Part shown: positions 17,181 through 26,473 of the stretch, in pieces
Layout: each line of letters opens with the position of its first letter
How positions within the stretch are numbered: position 1 is the first letter of the stretch
Origin: Actinobacteria bacterium IMCC26256
GTDB taxonomy: Bacteria; Actinomycetota; Acidimicrobiia; IMCC26256
Direction: 5' to 3'
DNA: 64,000 bases
Assembly (NCBI GenBank): GCA_001023575.1
Contig: CP011489.1
Location: forward strand, 1,363,001 to 1,427,000
The notes under the pieces: generated by a model
The model's input: only the letters and a program-made list of their open reading frames with translations
The model's database searches: none
What the model was told of the DNA's origin: nothing
Translations under genes and position numbers: made by a program

Positions 17181-18011
17181 TTAAGCCGGTCTCGGCTCGA
17201 CGAGTGCGCTCCGGAGACTGGCAATTACCTTGGGGTCTATCCCTGCGGCTAGCAGATATGCCTCAGCGCCTCCATGGCGAACATCGAACTCTCTAAAAAG
17301 ATTGATCAAAATCTCCTCAGTTGGGAAAAGCGTTTGAGCCTCAATCTCAGGCTCTCGGCCCGAAGCCTCGGCTGATTCCCGATGCCTCTCAATCATTAAT
17401 TCCATGCGGTCATTAGTTAGGAGAAAATCATGAATGATCAAATCCCTCTCCACTCCGCATAACTCAAGTACTAGGGCTCCGATTAATCCGGTGCGGTCTT
17501 TGCCCGCTGCACAGTGAAAAACAACTGGCTGTCGCTCTGGGTCTGATAGCGCCTCGACGGCAGCAGCGAATCTCTGCGGGAATGTCTCGAGCATGTAGAG
17601 GTAGATGAGATCAAGTGAGAGCGGGGCCTCTCTAAGCGCAACCTCTGGCCTCTGGCCCTCGGGGTTGTCTTTGGATTTAGGGCCACGCGTCTCATCGACA
17701 ATTGGTTGGTGGATGATCTCTACACCGCAAGCCTCGAGATCCGATTGCCCGTGGCGCTCTATCTCAGGACCTGATCGAAGATCCACGACCCGACGCAGCC
17801 CAACAGTGGTCACCAAGAACTCAAGGTCTCCATCTGTGAGCATCTTGAGCGAGTCGCTTCGGAAGAGAACCCCCATGCGGACTGCACCGCCAGCGGCGAT
17901 AGGCAATCCACCAAGATCGCGAAAATTCGCAGGGCCCTCTAAATCGACCCAACGCCCTTCGCTGCTGCCATTTTGATTCACACTCGATGAGGCCAAAGCG
18001 GACTCCTCCAC
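17181..18011 (-). CDS. Tyrosine/serine protein phosphatase (PtpB-like)
   Basis: This 276-residue protein belongs to the PtpB-type (tyrosine phosphatase-like) family. The P-loop HCAAGKDRTG (near residue 166) contains the nucleophile Cys and the Arg of the HCx5R motif, and an extra Lys-Asp pair as in PtpB. NFRDLGGLP near residue 30 is the family's N-terminal signature. The start is GTG 18011, with a TAATTT box 6 bases upstream and no ribosome site. It lies inside a catabolic operon between amidohydrolase and dehydrogenase genes, which is an unexpected neighbour for a signalling enzyme. Family members also act on phosphoinositides. Confidence 0.85.
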   Translation of the reverse strand: MEESALASSSVNQNGSSEGRWVDLEGPANFRDLGGLPIAAGGAVRMGVLFRSDSLKMLTDGDLEFLVTTVGLRRVVDLRSGPEIERHGQSDLEACGVEIIHQPIVDETRGPKSKDNPEGQRPEVALREAPLSLDLIYLYMLETFPQRFAAAVEALSDPERQPVVFHCAAGKDRTGLIGALVLELCGVERDLIIHDFLLTNDRMELMIERHRESAEASGREPEIEAQTLFPTEEILINLFREFDVRHGGAEAYLLAAGIDPKVIASLRSALVEPRPA

Positions 18012-18017
18012 AGGCTT

Positions 18018-18023
18018 AAATTA
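18018..18023 (-). promoter_or_regulatory. -10 box of a possible internal leaderless promoter
   Basis: On the minus strand TAATTT ends 6 bases before GTG 18011 of the phosphatase gene, within the 41-base gap after the amidohydrolase gene. It could give phosphatase and dehydrogenase expression independent of the operon promoter. Confidence 0.4.
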
Positions 18024-18052
18024 AAGACTCTCGCTACTAACAGAATTGACCG

Positions 18053-19282
18053 CTAGACGATGTCCAAGCCAAGCATTTTGATTGCGTTGCCCCGCACAAT
18101 CTTGTACTGCTGCTCGGGGGTTAAGTGCCCCATCAAGTCGATTGCTACCTCAAGAGTATTTGGCCAGGTCGAGTCTGTATGGGGATAATCGGTCTCGAAT
18201 GTGACGTTGTCGATACCAACTTTGTCGAGCGAATCAATACCGTGCCGGTCGCGGAAGAAACAGGTATATATCTGCTTGTAGTAATAGGACGAAGGCGCCT
18301 CTGGGATGAGGTCCTTGACACCTGCCCATGCACGGTGCTCGTTCCAGACATCATCGGCACGCTCAAGAATGTAGGGCACCCAACCAATCTGTCCCTCTGA
18401 GTATGCAAGCTTCAGCTCCGGGAAGCGCACGAGAACTCCGGAGAACAAGAAGTCGGTCATCGAAGACATCGCGTTGCCGAAGGACAGAGTTGCCTGCACT
18501 GCTGCTGGAGCATCCGAGGATGTAGAAGGCATCTTGGAGGAGGAACCGATATGCATGCAGACCACAGTCTGCGTCTCCTGGCATGCAATAAAGAATGGAT
18601 CCCAGTATCCCGAGTGGATACTCGGTAGCCCCAGGTGAGGCGGAATCTCGCTGAAGCAAACGGCGCGCGCACCGCGAGCCGCATTTCTACGCACCTCAGC
18701 AGCAGCGAGATCTGCATCCCATAGCGGAATAAGCGGCAGCGGTACCAGAGCACCGCCGCTATCTCCACACCACTCCTCAACCATCCAGTCGTTATAGGCA
18801 TAGACACAGGCCTCTGCAAGCTCACGATCCTTGGCCTCTAAAAAAGTCTGGCCACAGAAACGCGGGAACGATGGGAACGAGAGCGAGACATCAACCCAGT
18901 TCATCGTGTTATCAACGACGCGCGCCTTCGGGTCGTAGCAACCGGGGCGCATCTCATCGTAGGTAATAGGCAAGAGGCCCATGTCGTCGCGCGGAAATCC
19001 AACAGCGGCCACATGACGCTTGTGCGGGAACATCCCGTCCTCATAGAACCAGATGTCGCAGGGGGGAGCATCATCGTCGAGTTGGTACTCGTACTGTGTC
19101 CCGCCTAGATATTTAAGACCAGCTAGACCATGTCGCTCAATGCGCGGACCTCGCTCCTTGAACTTTGCAGGGAGCCATGTCTTCCAGAGGTGGGGAGGCT
19201 CAACGACGTGGTCATCGACACTGACGATGCGGGGAAAGTCGGAAACCTGCCCGTCCTTCGGGCTTTGATCGGTCGAAGTCAT
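18053..19282 (-). CDS. Amidohydrolase (ACMSD-like, amidohydrolase-2 family), paralogue A
   Basis: This 409-residue TIM-barrel metal hydrolase or decarboxylase starts with the motif SVDDHVVEPPHLW and continues with CMHIGSSSKMP, AYSEGQIGWVPYILERAD and TFETDYPHTDSTWP, the usual metal-ligand blocks of the ACMSD-like family. Members decarboxylate or hydrolyse aromatic or ring-cleavage acids; here the reaction is unknown. It is highly similar along its whole length to the gene at 39620-40837. The ATG has a strong TAGGAGG ribosome site. It heads an operon with phosphatase, two acyl-CoA dehydrogenases and a carboxyltransferase. A strong inverted repeat lies 85 bases upstream. Confidence 0.88.
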   Translation of the reverse strand: MTSTDQSPKDGQVSDFPRIVSVDDHVVEPPHLWKTWLPAKFKERGPRIERHGLAGLKYLGGTQYEYQLDDDAPPCDIWFYEDGMFPHKRHVAAVGFPRDDMGLLPITYDEMRPGCYDPKARVVDNTMNWVDVSLSFPSFPRFCGQTFLEAKDRELAEACVYAYNDWMVEEWCGDSGGALVPLPLIPLWDADLAAAEVRRNAARGARAVCFSEIPPHLGLPSIHSGYWDPFFIACQETQTVVCMHIGSSSKMPSTSSDAPAAVQATLSFGNAMSSMTDFLFSGVLVRFPELKLAYSEGQIGWVPYILERADDVWNEHRAWAGVKDLIPEAPSSYYYKQIYTCFFRDRHGIDSLDKVGIDNVTFETDYPHTDSTWPNTLEVAIDLMGHLTPEQQYKIVRGNAIKMLGLDIV

Positions 19283-19367
19283 TTAGGTCCTCCTAGATAG
19301 ACGGTTTATCGAAGCCAGGCGGAGAAATGCTCTCTTTCCTGACGTGCCATATAGGTTTCTTATCACC

Positions 19368-19388
19368 AATCTGACGCCCCGTCAGATT
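19368..19388. promoter_or_regulatory. Candidate operator A (CTGAC/GTCAG inverted repeat)
   Basis: AATCTGACG and CGTCAGATT form a perfect 9-base inverted repeat separated by CCC, a size and symmetry typical of TetR-family sites. It is 85 bases before the amidohydrolase A start and overlaps the stop codon of the upstream peptidase gene. A closely similar site (17 of 21 positions identical) lies at the same distance before amidohydrolase B, at 40922-40942. Confidence 0.65.
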
Positions 19389-21001
19389 ACAGGAAAACCT
19401 TTTGCAATAACGACTTGAGGAGCAGGGCATGACGCTTGATCCGGTGGAACCCTAAGGCGCACGAAATACGAATTAATGATCGGGTCTAAGCAGCCATCCC
19501 GTGAGGGGTATGAAGTGTGCTGGGCCCCAGGGGCGACTACAAGGTGCCCGTTACCGAGTTGAGCGGCGAGGCCCTCTGCCCAAGTGACCGGCGTAATGGG
19601 GTCATCGCGCGTCCCGATAATCACAATCGGCGGAGCATTCTTTGCCGATATGGGTTGAGCATCTCCGAGTAGCGCTTTGGCACCCCAAGCTGCGCATGGA
19701 TAACCCAGCCCAACGCTCGCCGCTCCAAAATCTTTAGCCGCAATGCCGGCACGATTGGAGGCGGCAGCTAGTTCTACTTCATTACCCAAACTTGGACCAT
19801 CAAGGCAGTTCACAGCGAGAAATGCAGACCAACTACCGTCGTAGTTTCCTGAGCTTGAACGCCCGACATAGGCATCCGCAGACTCAAGAAGAGTCGCCGG
19901 GTCTCCGTTTAACAATTCCTCTAATCCCGCTGCAAGGTATTCATAACCTGCCTCTCCTGAATACAGAAAAGAACTAACGGCAAGATCAAACTGGGTGGGT
20001 CCGAATACTCGGTTCTTCAATCGCAGAGGTCGCTTATCAATCGCAAGGCGCAGGGCTTCATATCCTCTCGACGCCCGGCGTGCACCAATTGCGCAATTAT
20101 TGGATGAGTCGCACCAGTTGAAGAAAAGTTTTAGCGATCTCCCTAATCCCTGAGCCTGCTCAATCAGCGAAGCCTCGGGCGATAGCGACGGATCTACAGC
20201 TCCATCAAGCACCATTGAGCGGACGCGCTTTGGGTAATCGCGTGCATATAAAGCACCTAGAAAAGTTCCATAGGAATATCCCAAGAAGTTTATTTTCTTC
20301 TCATGTAGCGCAGATCTAATGCTCTCCATGTCGCGAACAGTGTCAAAAGAAGAGACGTTGGATAGCAAGTCTCCACTCTTTTTTGCACATGTCTCTGCAA
20401 AACGCTTAGAAACGCGCTCCAATGCGCGACGCTCAGTCGCACTATCAGGGGCAGTGTCAACATTGAAGAGATAATCAAGTCGGTCTCCACACTGAATGTG
20501 CGTAGACCTACCGGTTCCGCGGGGGTCCCATCCGACGATGTCGAAATGATTCCTTATCGTCGCAGGAAGAGCAGTCGCCAATGATCGTGCTGCATCGAAA
20601 CCCGATCCACCTGGGCCTCCAGGATTAATCAGGAGCACGCCAATTCTTTTAGAGGACTCCGCTGCCTTTGCTCGAAAGAGTTCAAGGTTGATTACCTTCG
20701 CACCCTTCGCTCGAGGATTATCTGATGCGCGTAGGCCAACCTTCATAGAGCCACACTCGCCACCAGAGCATCTGCGCCACGAAATCTTCGACGCGCTGGA
20801 TTTAGAGGGGCTGGGCTCCGAGCCTGCTCCGCTACTTGCGCTGCATCCTGAAGCAACGAGAGCAAAGACGATTAGTGCACTCGTCCAGATAGTTGATCGA
20901 GTTTGCTTGATAGTTCTAAAGGAGCGATAAGAGCGAGGCCCCCGAGAGTCTTGATTTCTTAGAACCTGCATCGGTAAACAATCGCACAACTCAAGGGTCA
21001 C
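19382..21001 (-). CDS. Secreted lipoprotein alpha/beta hydrolase, tripeptidyl-aminopeptidase (TAP) type
   Basis: This 539-residue protein resembles SlpD/TAP-type serine peptidases that remove N-terminal tripeptides outside the cell. A long positively charged N-terminus precedes a hydrophobic stretch and a lipobox VASGC near residue 54, so it should be a lipid-anchored exported protein. The nucleophile lies in LGYSYGTFLGAL (about residue 243), the oxyanion region is LLINPGGPGGSGFD, the Asp is in TRDDPITPV and the His in GAQHTSYPS. The TAP C-terminal Cys-containing block (AWGAKALL, SCPAP) is present. GTG 21001 has AGGAG nine bases upstream; ATG 20968 is an alternative. It is divergent from the aldehyde dehydrogenase gene. 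Confidence 0.85.
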   Translation of the reverse strand: MTLELCDCLPMQVLRNQDSRGPRSYRSFRTIKQTRSTIWTSALIVFALVASGCSASSGAGSEPSPSKSSASKISWRRCSGGECGSMKVGLRASDNPRAKGAKVINLELFRAKAAESSKRIGVLLINPGGPGGSGFDAARSLATALPATIRNHFDIVGWDPRGTGRSTHIQCGDRLDYLFNVDTAPDSATERRALERVSKRFAETCAKKSGDLLSNVSSFDTVRDMESIRSALHEKKINFLGYSYGTFLGALYARDYPKRVRSMVLDGAVDPSLSPEASLIEQAQGLGRSLKLFFNWCDSSNNCAIGARRASRGYEALRLAIDKRPLRLKNRVFGPTQFDLAVSSFLYSGEAGYEYLAAGLEELLNGDPATLLESADAYVGRSSSGNYDGSWSAFLAVNCLDGPSLGNEVELAAASNRAGIAAKDFGAASVGLGYPCAAWGAKALLGDAQPISAKNAPPIVIIGTRDDPITPVTWAEGLAAQLGNGHLVVAPGAQHTSYPSRDGCLDPIINSYFVRLRVPPDQASCPAPQVVIAKGFPVI

Positions 21002-21068
21002 TCGGGTTCGCTCCTGGTAAAAATCATTACGCAGGCACCCTCAATCGCCTCTTCTACCCTCACCACGG

Positions 21069-21074
21069 TACGGT
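21069..21074 (+). promoter_or_regulatory. -10 box of a probable leaderless promoter for the aldehyde dehydrogenase
   Basis: TACGGT ends 6 bases before ATG 21081, identical in sequence and spacing to the box before ppx. No ribosome site precedes this ATG. Confidence 0.5.
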
Positions 21075-21080
21075 TGCGAT

Positions 21081-22517
21081 ATGACTGAGAATCTATTTAT
21101 TGCAGGCGAGCGGAGGGCTTCGATAGATGGGGCCACCTTCACGGTAATTAATCCAGCTACAGGCAGAGAGCTCGCAGAGGTATCGCAGGCGGGCACCTCC
21201 GATCTCGAACTCGCATTGAGCGCAGCCACCAAAGCGTTTAGCGGAGCATGGCCACGGACCTCCGCAACTACACGCGGACGGGTCCTTTATGCCGTTGCAT
21301 CTGGGATTAGGGCAAGGGCTGAGGAGTTCGCACTGCTCGAGTCAAACAACACAGGAAAGCCGATCGGTGATGCTCATTGGGAGGTAGAGGCAGCTGCAAG
21401 CACATTTGAGTATTTCGCAGGGGCGGCCAACAAACACCTTGGAGAAGTAATACCGGTTACCGAACCGGGGCTAAATGTTGTTCTGCGTGAACCGATCGGG
21501 GTCTGCGCACTAATCGTTCCATGGAATTTTCCTCTTCTAATTACTTCATGGAAAGTAGCGCCGGCACTTGCAGCGGGTAATCCAGTAATCATTAAGCCGG
21601 CATCGTTGACTCCCCTTACCGCATTGCTTCTTGGCGAGGTTCTCGTTGATGCCGGAGTTCCAGCAGAGGCCGTCTCTGTAATCCCAGGGCCAGGTCGGAG
21701 CCTCGGAGATGCGCTCGTAGGCGATCCTCGCGTCTCCAAAATTTCATTTACAGGAGAGACTGCGACCGGAGCCCATATCCTTCAACGCAGCGCTCCAAAC
21801 ATTTCACGTGTCTCGCTGGAGCTAGGCGGGAAGAGTGCAAGCATCGTCTTTGCAGATAGCGACTGGCAACGGAGTGCTGATGAAACTCTCATGGCAGTCT
21901 TTGGGAATGCAGGGCAAGACTGCTGCGCCCGTAGTCGAATCCTAATTGAGTCGAAAATTTATGACGACTATGTCAATCGTTTTGCGGAGGCGACGCGATC
22001 AATCAAGGTCGGTGATCCTCTCGATGAATCTACAGAGATGGGTCCTCTCACATCAGAGCGCCAGCGAGCCATTACCCTCGAGTATCTAGATAGCGGCCTC
22101 GCTGCGGGTGCAGAGCAACTCTCCGTGCGGAGCGACTCGAGCACTCCCGATGTAAATGGCTTCTACCTAGACCCGATTGTTCTAGCGAATGTCGATAACA
22201 GCATGACCGTCGCTCAAGAAGAAGTCTTCGGACCACTTGCCTGCTTGATTCCATTCAAGGATGAAGCCGATGCAATAGAGATCGCTAACGACAGTCCATA
22301 TGGATTATCGGGATCGATATGGACAGAGAACCTGGGTCGGTCGATGCGGGTCGCTCGAGGTATACGTACAGGCGTACTCAGCGTAAACACGAATAAGAGT
22401 GTGCGCACTGAGACCCCATTTGGTGGCTACAAACAAAGTGGATTGGGTCGAGAACTCGGGATGCAGGCACTTAACCACTACACAGAGGTAAAGAACGTCT
22501 TCTTCTCTTCGGAGTAG
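21081..22517 (+). CDS. NAD(P)+-dependent aldehyde dehydrogenase A
   Basis: This 478-residue ALDH has the catalytic Glu in LELGGKSA (about residue 247) and Cys in GQDCCARSR (about 280), plus PWNFPLL and GGYKQSGLGRELG blocks. It resembles betaine-aldehyde, gamma-glutamyl-aminobutyraldehyde and related amine-derived aldehyde dehydrogenases. It lies near the glutamine-synthetase-like and PuuD-like genes but is separated from them by an LLM gene on the other strand. A PuuC-like role in the gamma-glutamylated amine pathway is plausible but inferred from context only. Confidence 0.9.
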   Translation: MTENLFIAGERRASIDGATFTVINPATGRELAEVSQAGTSDLELALSAATKAFSGAWPRTSATTRGRVLYAVASGIRARAEEFALLESNNTGKPIGDAHWEVEAAASTFEYFAGAANKHLGEVIPVTEPGLNVVLREPIGVCALIVPWNFPLLITSWKVAPALAAGNPVIIKPASLTPLTALLLGEVLVDAGVPAEAVSVIPGPGRSLGDALVGDPRVSKISFTGETATGAHILQRSAPNISRVSLELGGKSASIVFADSDWQRSADETLMAVFGNAGQDCCARSRILIESKIYDDYVNRFAEATRSIKVGDPLDESTEMGPLTSERQRAITLEYLDSGLAAGAEQLSVRSDSSTPDVNGFYLDPIVLANVDNSMTVAQEEVFGPLACLIPFKDEADAIEIANDSPYGLSGSIWTENLGRSMRVARGIRTGVLSVNTNKSVRTETPFGGYKQSGLGRELGMQALNHYTEVKNVFFSSE

Positions 22518-22527
22518 CGGTTAAGAA

Positions 22528-23427
22528 TTAAGAGAACGCTTCTCCAAGCCCCTGAATGAATGGCGCGACATCCTCTGGCCCTGCGAGAAAGCGCCCTAAC
22601 GCAACAGAGATGGTTGTTACTCCCATCGTCTCAAGAACTCCCGCTCGTCGCTTCATCTCCGAGAAGTCGACCCTTCCCTTCGCGTCAGTCATTCCAGGTA
22701 GGCCAACTCGAACCTCAATTGTTGCCGGGTCTCTCCCCTGCTCCGCATAAGCAGCGCGAATTGCAGAGAGCCCCTCAACTATTTCTTCATCAGGCATGAC
22801 ACCGATAGGAAGCCATCCATCACCGAGTTCAGCGATGCGCGTCGCAGTGACGGTGGATGCTGGACCCCCGAAACCAATCGGAATTCTGCTCTGCACAGGT
22901 CGCGGCTCACACCACAAGTCAGTAAATGTCACGCTCTCACTAGCGAACGAGACTGGGGGTTCCTGCTCCCACAGCGCGCGACACGCGCTAACCGTATCCA
23001 CCATTCGAGAGGTGCGCCCAACAAAGCCCAGGCCTGCATCTACAAATTCTTCGCGCTGCCATCCGCTCCCAACGCCGAGGTCCACACGTCCGTTTGAGAG
23101 AACATCAAGTGTCGCTACTGACTTAGCGGTTAGCAATGCAGGGCGAACCGGAGAGATCAAAACACCCGTCGCAAGCCTCACCCGCTTAGTCACGGCGGCG
23201 ATGGCAGCGAGGGTGGTTATCGGTTCGAGCCAAGGTTCCTCAGGCGGATACGGAAACTTCTCAGCAAATGGATACCTATCGAGTCTTGGTCCAATAGCGA
23301 GATGGTCAGGAAGGACGACTTGATGTATCCCCGCTCCGTCAGCGACTCGAGCCGCTTCAAGGACCCCTGTTAACTCGCCAGCGAATAGGCGCCCAAGACC
23401 CGAGATTGTGACTGCGACCTTCAACAT
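22528..23427 (-). CDS. LLM-class (F420-type) oxidoreductase A
   Basis: This luciferase-like monooxygenase-family protein of about 299 residues is of the TIGR03619-like group, often F420-dependent in actinobacteria. Segments supporting this are VVLPDHLAIG near the N-terminus, TLDVLSNGRVDLGVGSGW in the barrel, and PIGFGGPASTVTATRIAELGDGWLPIG. I chose ATG 23427, preceded closely by GGAGG; a TTG at 23436 is also in frame. The cofactor (F420 or FMN) cannot be decided by eye. It stands alone and converges on aldehyde dehydrogenase A with a 10-base gap. Two further LLM genes lie at 36091-38027. Confidence 0.85.
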   Translation of the reverse strand: MLKVAVTISGLGRLFAGELTGVLEAARVADGAGIHQVVLPDHLAIGPRLDRYPFAEKFPYPPEEPWLEPITTLAAIAAVTKRVRLATGVLISPVRPALLTAKSVATLDVLSNGRVDLGVGSGWQREEFVDAGLGFVGRTSRMVDTVSACRALWEQEPPVSFASESVTFTDLWCEPRPVQSRIPIGFGGPASTVTATRIAELGDGWLPIGVMPDEEIVEGLSAIRAAYAEQGRDPATIEVRVGLPGMTDAKGRVDFSEMKRRAGVLETMGVTTISVALGRFLAGPEDVAPFIQGLGEAFS

Positions 23428-23561
23428 GCCCTCCAATTAGGGGATTCGTGATGGAACTAATTCGAAATAGGCTGCCAACTCCAACATTGCCACATAGAGC
23501 AACACGTCTGGACTCATAACTTTGGCGTAGCGTCTGCCGACGATCCTAGGAGGAGAAGATA

Positions 23562-24338
23562 ATGGGGAGACTCGAGAACAAAGTTGCTCTAATTACGGGC
23601 GCAGGGAACGGCATGGGCCGAGCTGCGGCGATCCTCTTCGCCAGTGAGGGAGCGAAGGTCGTAGCAGCAGATTGGGACCACGCATCCGCCATAGAGACTG
23701 TGAGCGTTATCGAGTCCTCTGGCGGAGAAGGCCTTGCCGTCAAGGTAGATGTCTCTAACGCAACCCAGGTTGAGGCCATGATTTCTGCGACCGACGACGA
23801 GTTTGGGGCTCTTCACGTCATGTACAACAACGCCGGAATTTTCCCATCCGACGATGGAGGCCCGACCGACACCCCGGAGCCGACATGGGATCGCGTCATG
23901 GAGGTCAACCTTAAAGGGGTATGGCTTGGGTGCAAATACGGCATCCCGCTAATGCTGCGCTCGGGTGGCGGCTCTATCGTCAATGTTGCTTCGTTCGTCG
24001 CTCTCATGGGTGCTGCTACATCGCAGATCGCATATACAGCTAGCAAGGGCGGGGTGCTCTCAATGACACGCGAGATCGCGGTCGAGTACGCACGTCAAGG
24101 AATACGAGCTAACTCCCTCTGCCCCGGCCCTATAGATACCCCGTTACTCGCCGAACTCCTATCAGACCCAGAGCGCAAGGCGCGCCGAATGGTTCACGTT
24201 CCGATGGGCAGGCTCGGACTAGCGGAGGAACTCGCAAAGGCAGCCCTATTCCTGGCATGCGACGACTCTTCCTTCATGACCGGTGCACAGTTAGTAGTAG
24301 ACGGCGGAATTACCGCAGCGTATGTAACGCCTGAATAA
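23562..24338 (+). CDS. Short-chain dehydrogenase/reductase A
   Basis: This 258-residue classical SDR has the cofactor loop TGAGNGMGRAA (about 11-21), NNAG, the catalytic Ser region NVASFVA and YTASK. Its start is well defined by AGGAGGAGAAG before ATG 23562. It leads an operon: the glutamine-synthetase-like gene follows after 22 bases, then a PuuD-like hydrolase and a methyltransferase. It may oxidise or reduce an alcohol or keto intermediate of the amine pathway. Substrate is unknown. Confidence 0.88.
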   Translation: MGRLENKVALITGAGNGMGRAAAILFASEGAKVVAADWDHASAIETVSVIESSGGEGLAVKVDVSNATQVEAMISATDDEFGALHVMYNNAGIFPSDDGGPTDTPEPTWDRVMEVNLKGVWLGCKYGIPLMLRSGGGSIVNVASFVALMGAATSQIAYTASKGGVLSMTREIAVEYARQGIRANSLCPGPIDTPLLAELLSDPERKARRMVHVPMGRLGLAEELAKAALFLACDDSSFMTGAQLVVDGGITAAYVTPE

Positions 24339-24360
24339 CTAGTTGAATTAAGGGGTATAA

Positions 24361-25734
24361 ATGCTTCGAGGAATGCTCACGCCCGATGAAATAAGAGATG
24401 AGATCAAGGATGGAAGCATCGATACGGTGCTCGTCGTTTTCCCAGACCTACAGGGACGGCTCATGGGCAAACGCGTTGTTGGTGATTACTTCGTTGAGGA
24501 GGTTCTTGACGGAGGAGCGCTAGAGGCATGCAACTACCTACTTGCTCTCGACATAGATATGACTCCGATGCCCGGTTACCGCTACGCGAACTGGGAGCAA
24601 GGCTACGGAGACTTTCGACTGCGCCCCGACCTCTCAACAATGCGCAGAATTCCATGGATCGAGCGCACAGCGTTAGTTATGTGCGACCTAGAGGACGAGA
24701 CTACAGGGGCTCCTGTTGAGGTCTCTCCGAGGCAGATACTCAGGCGCCAGATTGAGCGAGCAGCCAAGCTTGGATACACCGTCAACATTGGAGCGGAGCT
24801 CGAGTTCTTCTTATTTCGCGATACCTACGAGGAGGCGGCAGCCAAGGGTTACCGCGACCTAGTACCCCACTCCGATGTCATAGAGGATTACCACATCTTT
24901 CAAACAACACGCGATGAGTACCTCATTCGTGAGATCCGAAACAGCATGAATAATGCTGGGATCAAGGTCGAGTTCTCAAAGGGCGAGGCAGGGAAGGGCC
25001 AGCACGAGATCAACCTTAAGTATGCCGACGCACTCGTAATGGCAGACCGGCATGCAATCTACAAAAATGGAACAAAGGAGATCGCTGCGAACGCGGGTCG
25101 CTCGATCACATTCATGGCTAAATACTCGATGGAGGAGGTTGGCTCCTCCTGCCATCTCCACTCAAGCCTCTGGAGCACTACCGGCGAGTCACAGATGTGG
25201 GACGAGAATGCCCCTGAGAATATGACGCCGGCTTTTCGTGGATGGCTAGGCGGGATGATTGCAATGGGGCAGGAGTTCGCTTGGATGTTCGCTCCATATG
25301 TCAACTCTTATAAGCGTTATCAGCCAGAGTCTTGGGCCCCAACTGCACTCGCATGGGGCAAGGACAACCGCACATGCGGATACCGCGTTGTCGGGCACGG
25401 ATCGGCCTACCGAATGGAGTCGCGCATACCTGGCGCAGATTGCAATCCGTACCTTGCATATGCAGCGACAATCGCCGCTGGGCTCCACGGTATCGAGAAG
25501 GGTCTCGACCCGGGCGATGCCTTCTCCGGGAATGCATATGCAGACGAATCGCTCGAGCGCGTGCCCCATACGCTTGTTGATGCGATTAATGCCTTTGCGA
25601 CCAGTCAGGTAGCCAAGGATGCATTCGGTGAAGACGTGCATCACCACCTGCTAAACACAGCCCAGCAAGAGTGGAACTCGTTCAACAAAGTCGTCACTGA
25701 CTGGGAACGTCGCCGGAACTTCGAGCAAATCTAA
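24361..25734 (+). CDS. Glutamine-synthetase-like gamma-glutamyl-amine ligase
   Basis: This 457-residue protein belongs to the glutamine synthetase superfamily but resembles the GlnA3/GlnA4/PuuA group that ligates glutamate to polyamines, ethanolamine or other amines rather than to ammonia. Visible blocks are GAELEFFLF (metal Glu), GEAGKGQHEINLKYAD, CHLHSSLW (ATP and ammonium-site region), NSYKRYQPESWAP and ESRIPGADCNPYLAYAA. AAGGGG precedes ATG 24361. The adjoining PuuD-like hydrolase (1-base gap) strongly supports a gamma-glutamylation pathway. True ammonia-assimilating GS is less likely because of this context. Confidence 0.85.
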   Translation: MLRGMLTPDEIRDEIKDGSIDTVLVVFPDLQGRLMGKRVVGDYFVEEVLDGGALEACNYLLALDIDMTPMPGYRYANWEQGYGDFRLRPDLSTMRRIPWIERTALVMCDLEDETTGAPVEVSPRQILRRQIERAAKLGYTVNIGAELEFFLFRDTYEEAAAKGYRDLVPHSDVIEDYHIFQTTRDEYLIREIRNSMNNAGIKVEFSKGEAGKGQHEINLKYADALVMADRHAIYKNGTKEIAANAGRSITFMAKYSMEEVGSSCHLHSSLWSTTGESQMWDENAPENMTPAFRGWLGGMIAMGQEFAWMFAPYVNSYKRYQPESWAPTALAWGKDNRTCGYRVVGHGSAYRMESRIPGADCNPYLAYAATIAAGLHGIEKGLDPGDAFSGNAYADESLERVPHTLVDAINAFATSQVAKDAFGEDVHHHLLNTAQQEWNSFNKVVTDWERRRNFEQI

Positions 25735-25735
25735 A

Positions 25736-26473
25736 TTGCAGACTAAATCGCGACCATTAATCGCAGTACCTGCTTACCCATTGCGCACGGGGCGAGTAGA
25801 TGGCTGGGTCACTAAAGGAGTTGCAGTTCCGCGGCCTTACCTCGAGGCGATTCTGCGTGCAGGCGGAGAGGGCGCTGTACTACTCCCACGCCGAATAACT
25901 GCCACGGAGGCAGACGAGATCATTTCGCTCTTCGCTGGACTCATTCTCCTAGGTGGCGGAGATGTAGATCCAGCACAGTACGGCGAGGAGAGGAGCGATC
26001 GAACCTATGGAGTAATCGGACTGCGCGACGAGTTTGAGATCGCTCTCCTTGAAGCAGCAACCCGCCGAGGAATGCCCGTCTTCGGTATCTGCCGTGGAGC
26101 GCAGTTATTAGCCGTTGCGCGCGGCGGAACCCTGCTGCAGCACATCACCGATAATCCCGGAATAGAAAACCACGGCAAGCCCGGGGTTGAGTCGGGTGCG
26201 CACCTTCACGAACTCTCGATTACCCCAGAGACAAAGATCTCCGCAATTCTTGGGGTTGAAACCGTGATGGCCTCATGCCACCACCATCAAGCAGTTGCAA
26301 CGATTCCGAGCGGGCTTCGTCAAAGTGCAAATGCACCGGACGGCATCATTGAGGCAATCGAATCTACCGACGATCATTTCTGCATAGCGGTGCAGTGGCA
26401 CCCCGAGGACACCGCTGTAAGTGATCCAAATCAACAGCGACTATTCGATGCATTTATAGAGGCATGCAGGTGA
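25736..26473 (+). CDS. Gamma-glutamyl-gamma-aminobutyrate hydrolase-like class I amidotransferase (PuuD-like)
   Basis: This 245-residue enzyme has the class I glutamine-amidotransferase-like triad: Cys in GICRGAQLLAV (about residue 120) and His-Glu in QWHPED (about 222-224). LLGGGDVDPAQYGEE is typical of the PuuD/peptidase C26 family. It should release glutamate from a gamma-glutamylated acid formed after ligation by the neighbouring GS-like enzyme and oxidation. The start is a TTG at 25736, one base after the upstream stop, so translation is probably coupled. The end overlaps the methyltransferase gene by 10 bases. Confidence 0.87.
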   Translation: MQTKSRPLIAVPAYPLRTGRVDGWVTKGVAVPRPYLEAILRAGGEGAVLLPRRITATEADEIISLFAGLILLGGGDVDPAQYGEERSDRTYGVIGLRDEFEIALLEAATRRGMPVFGICRGAQLLAVARGGTLLQHITDNPGIENHGKPGVESGAHLHELSITPETKISAILGVETVMASCHHHQAVATIPSGLRQSANAPDGIIEAIESTDDHFCIAVQWHPEDTAVSDPNQQRLFDAFIEACR

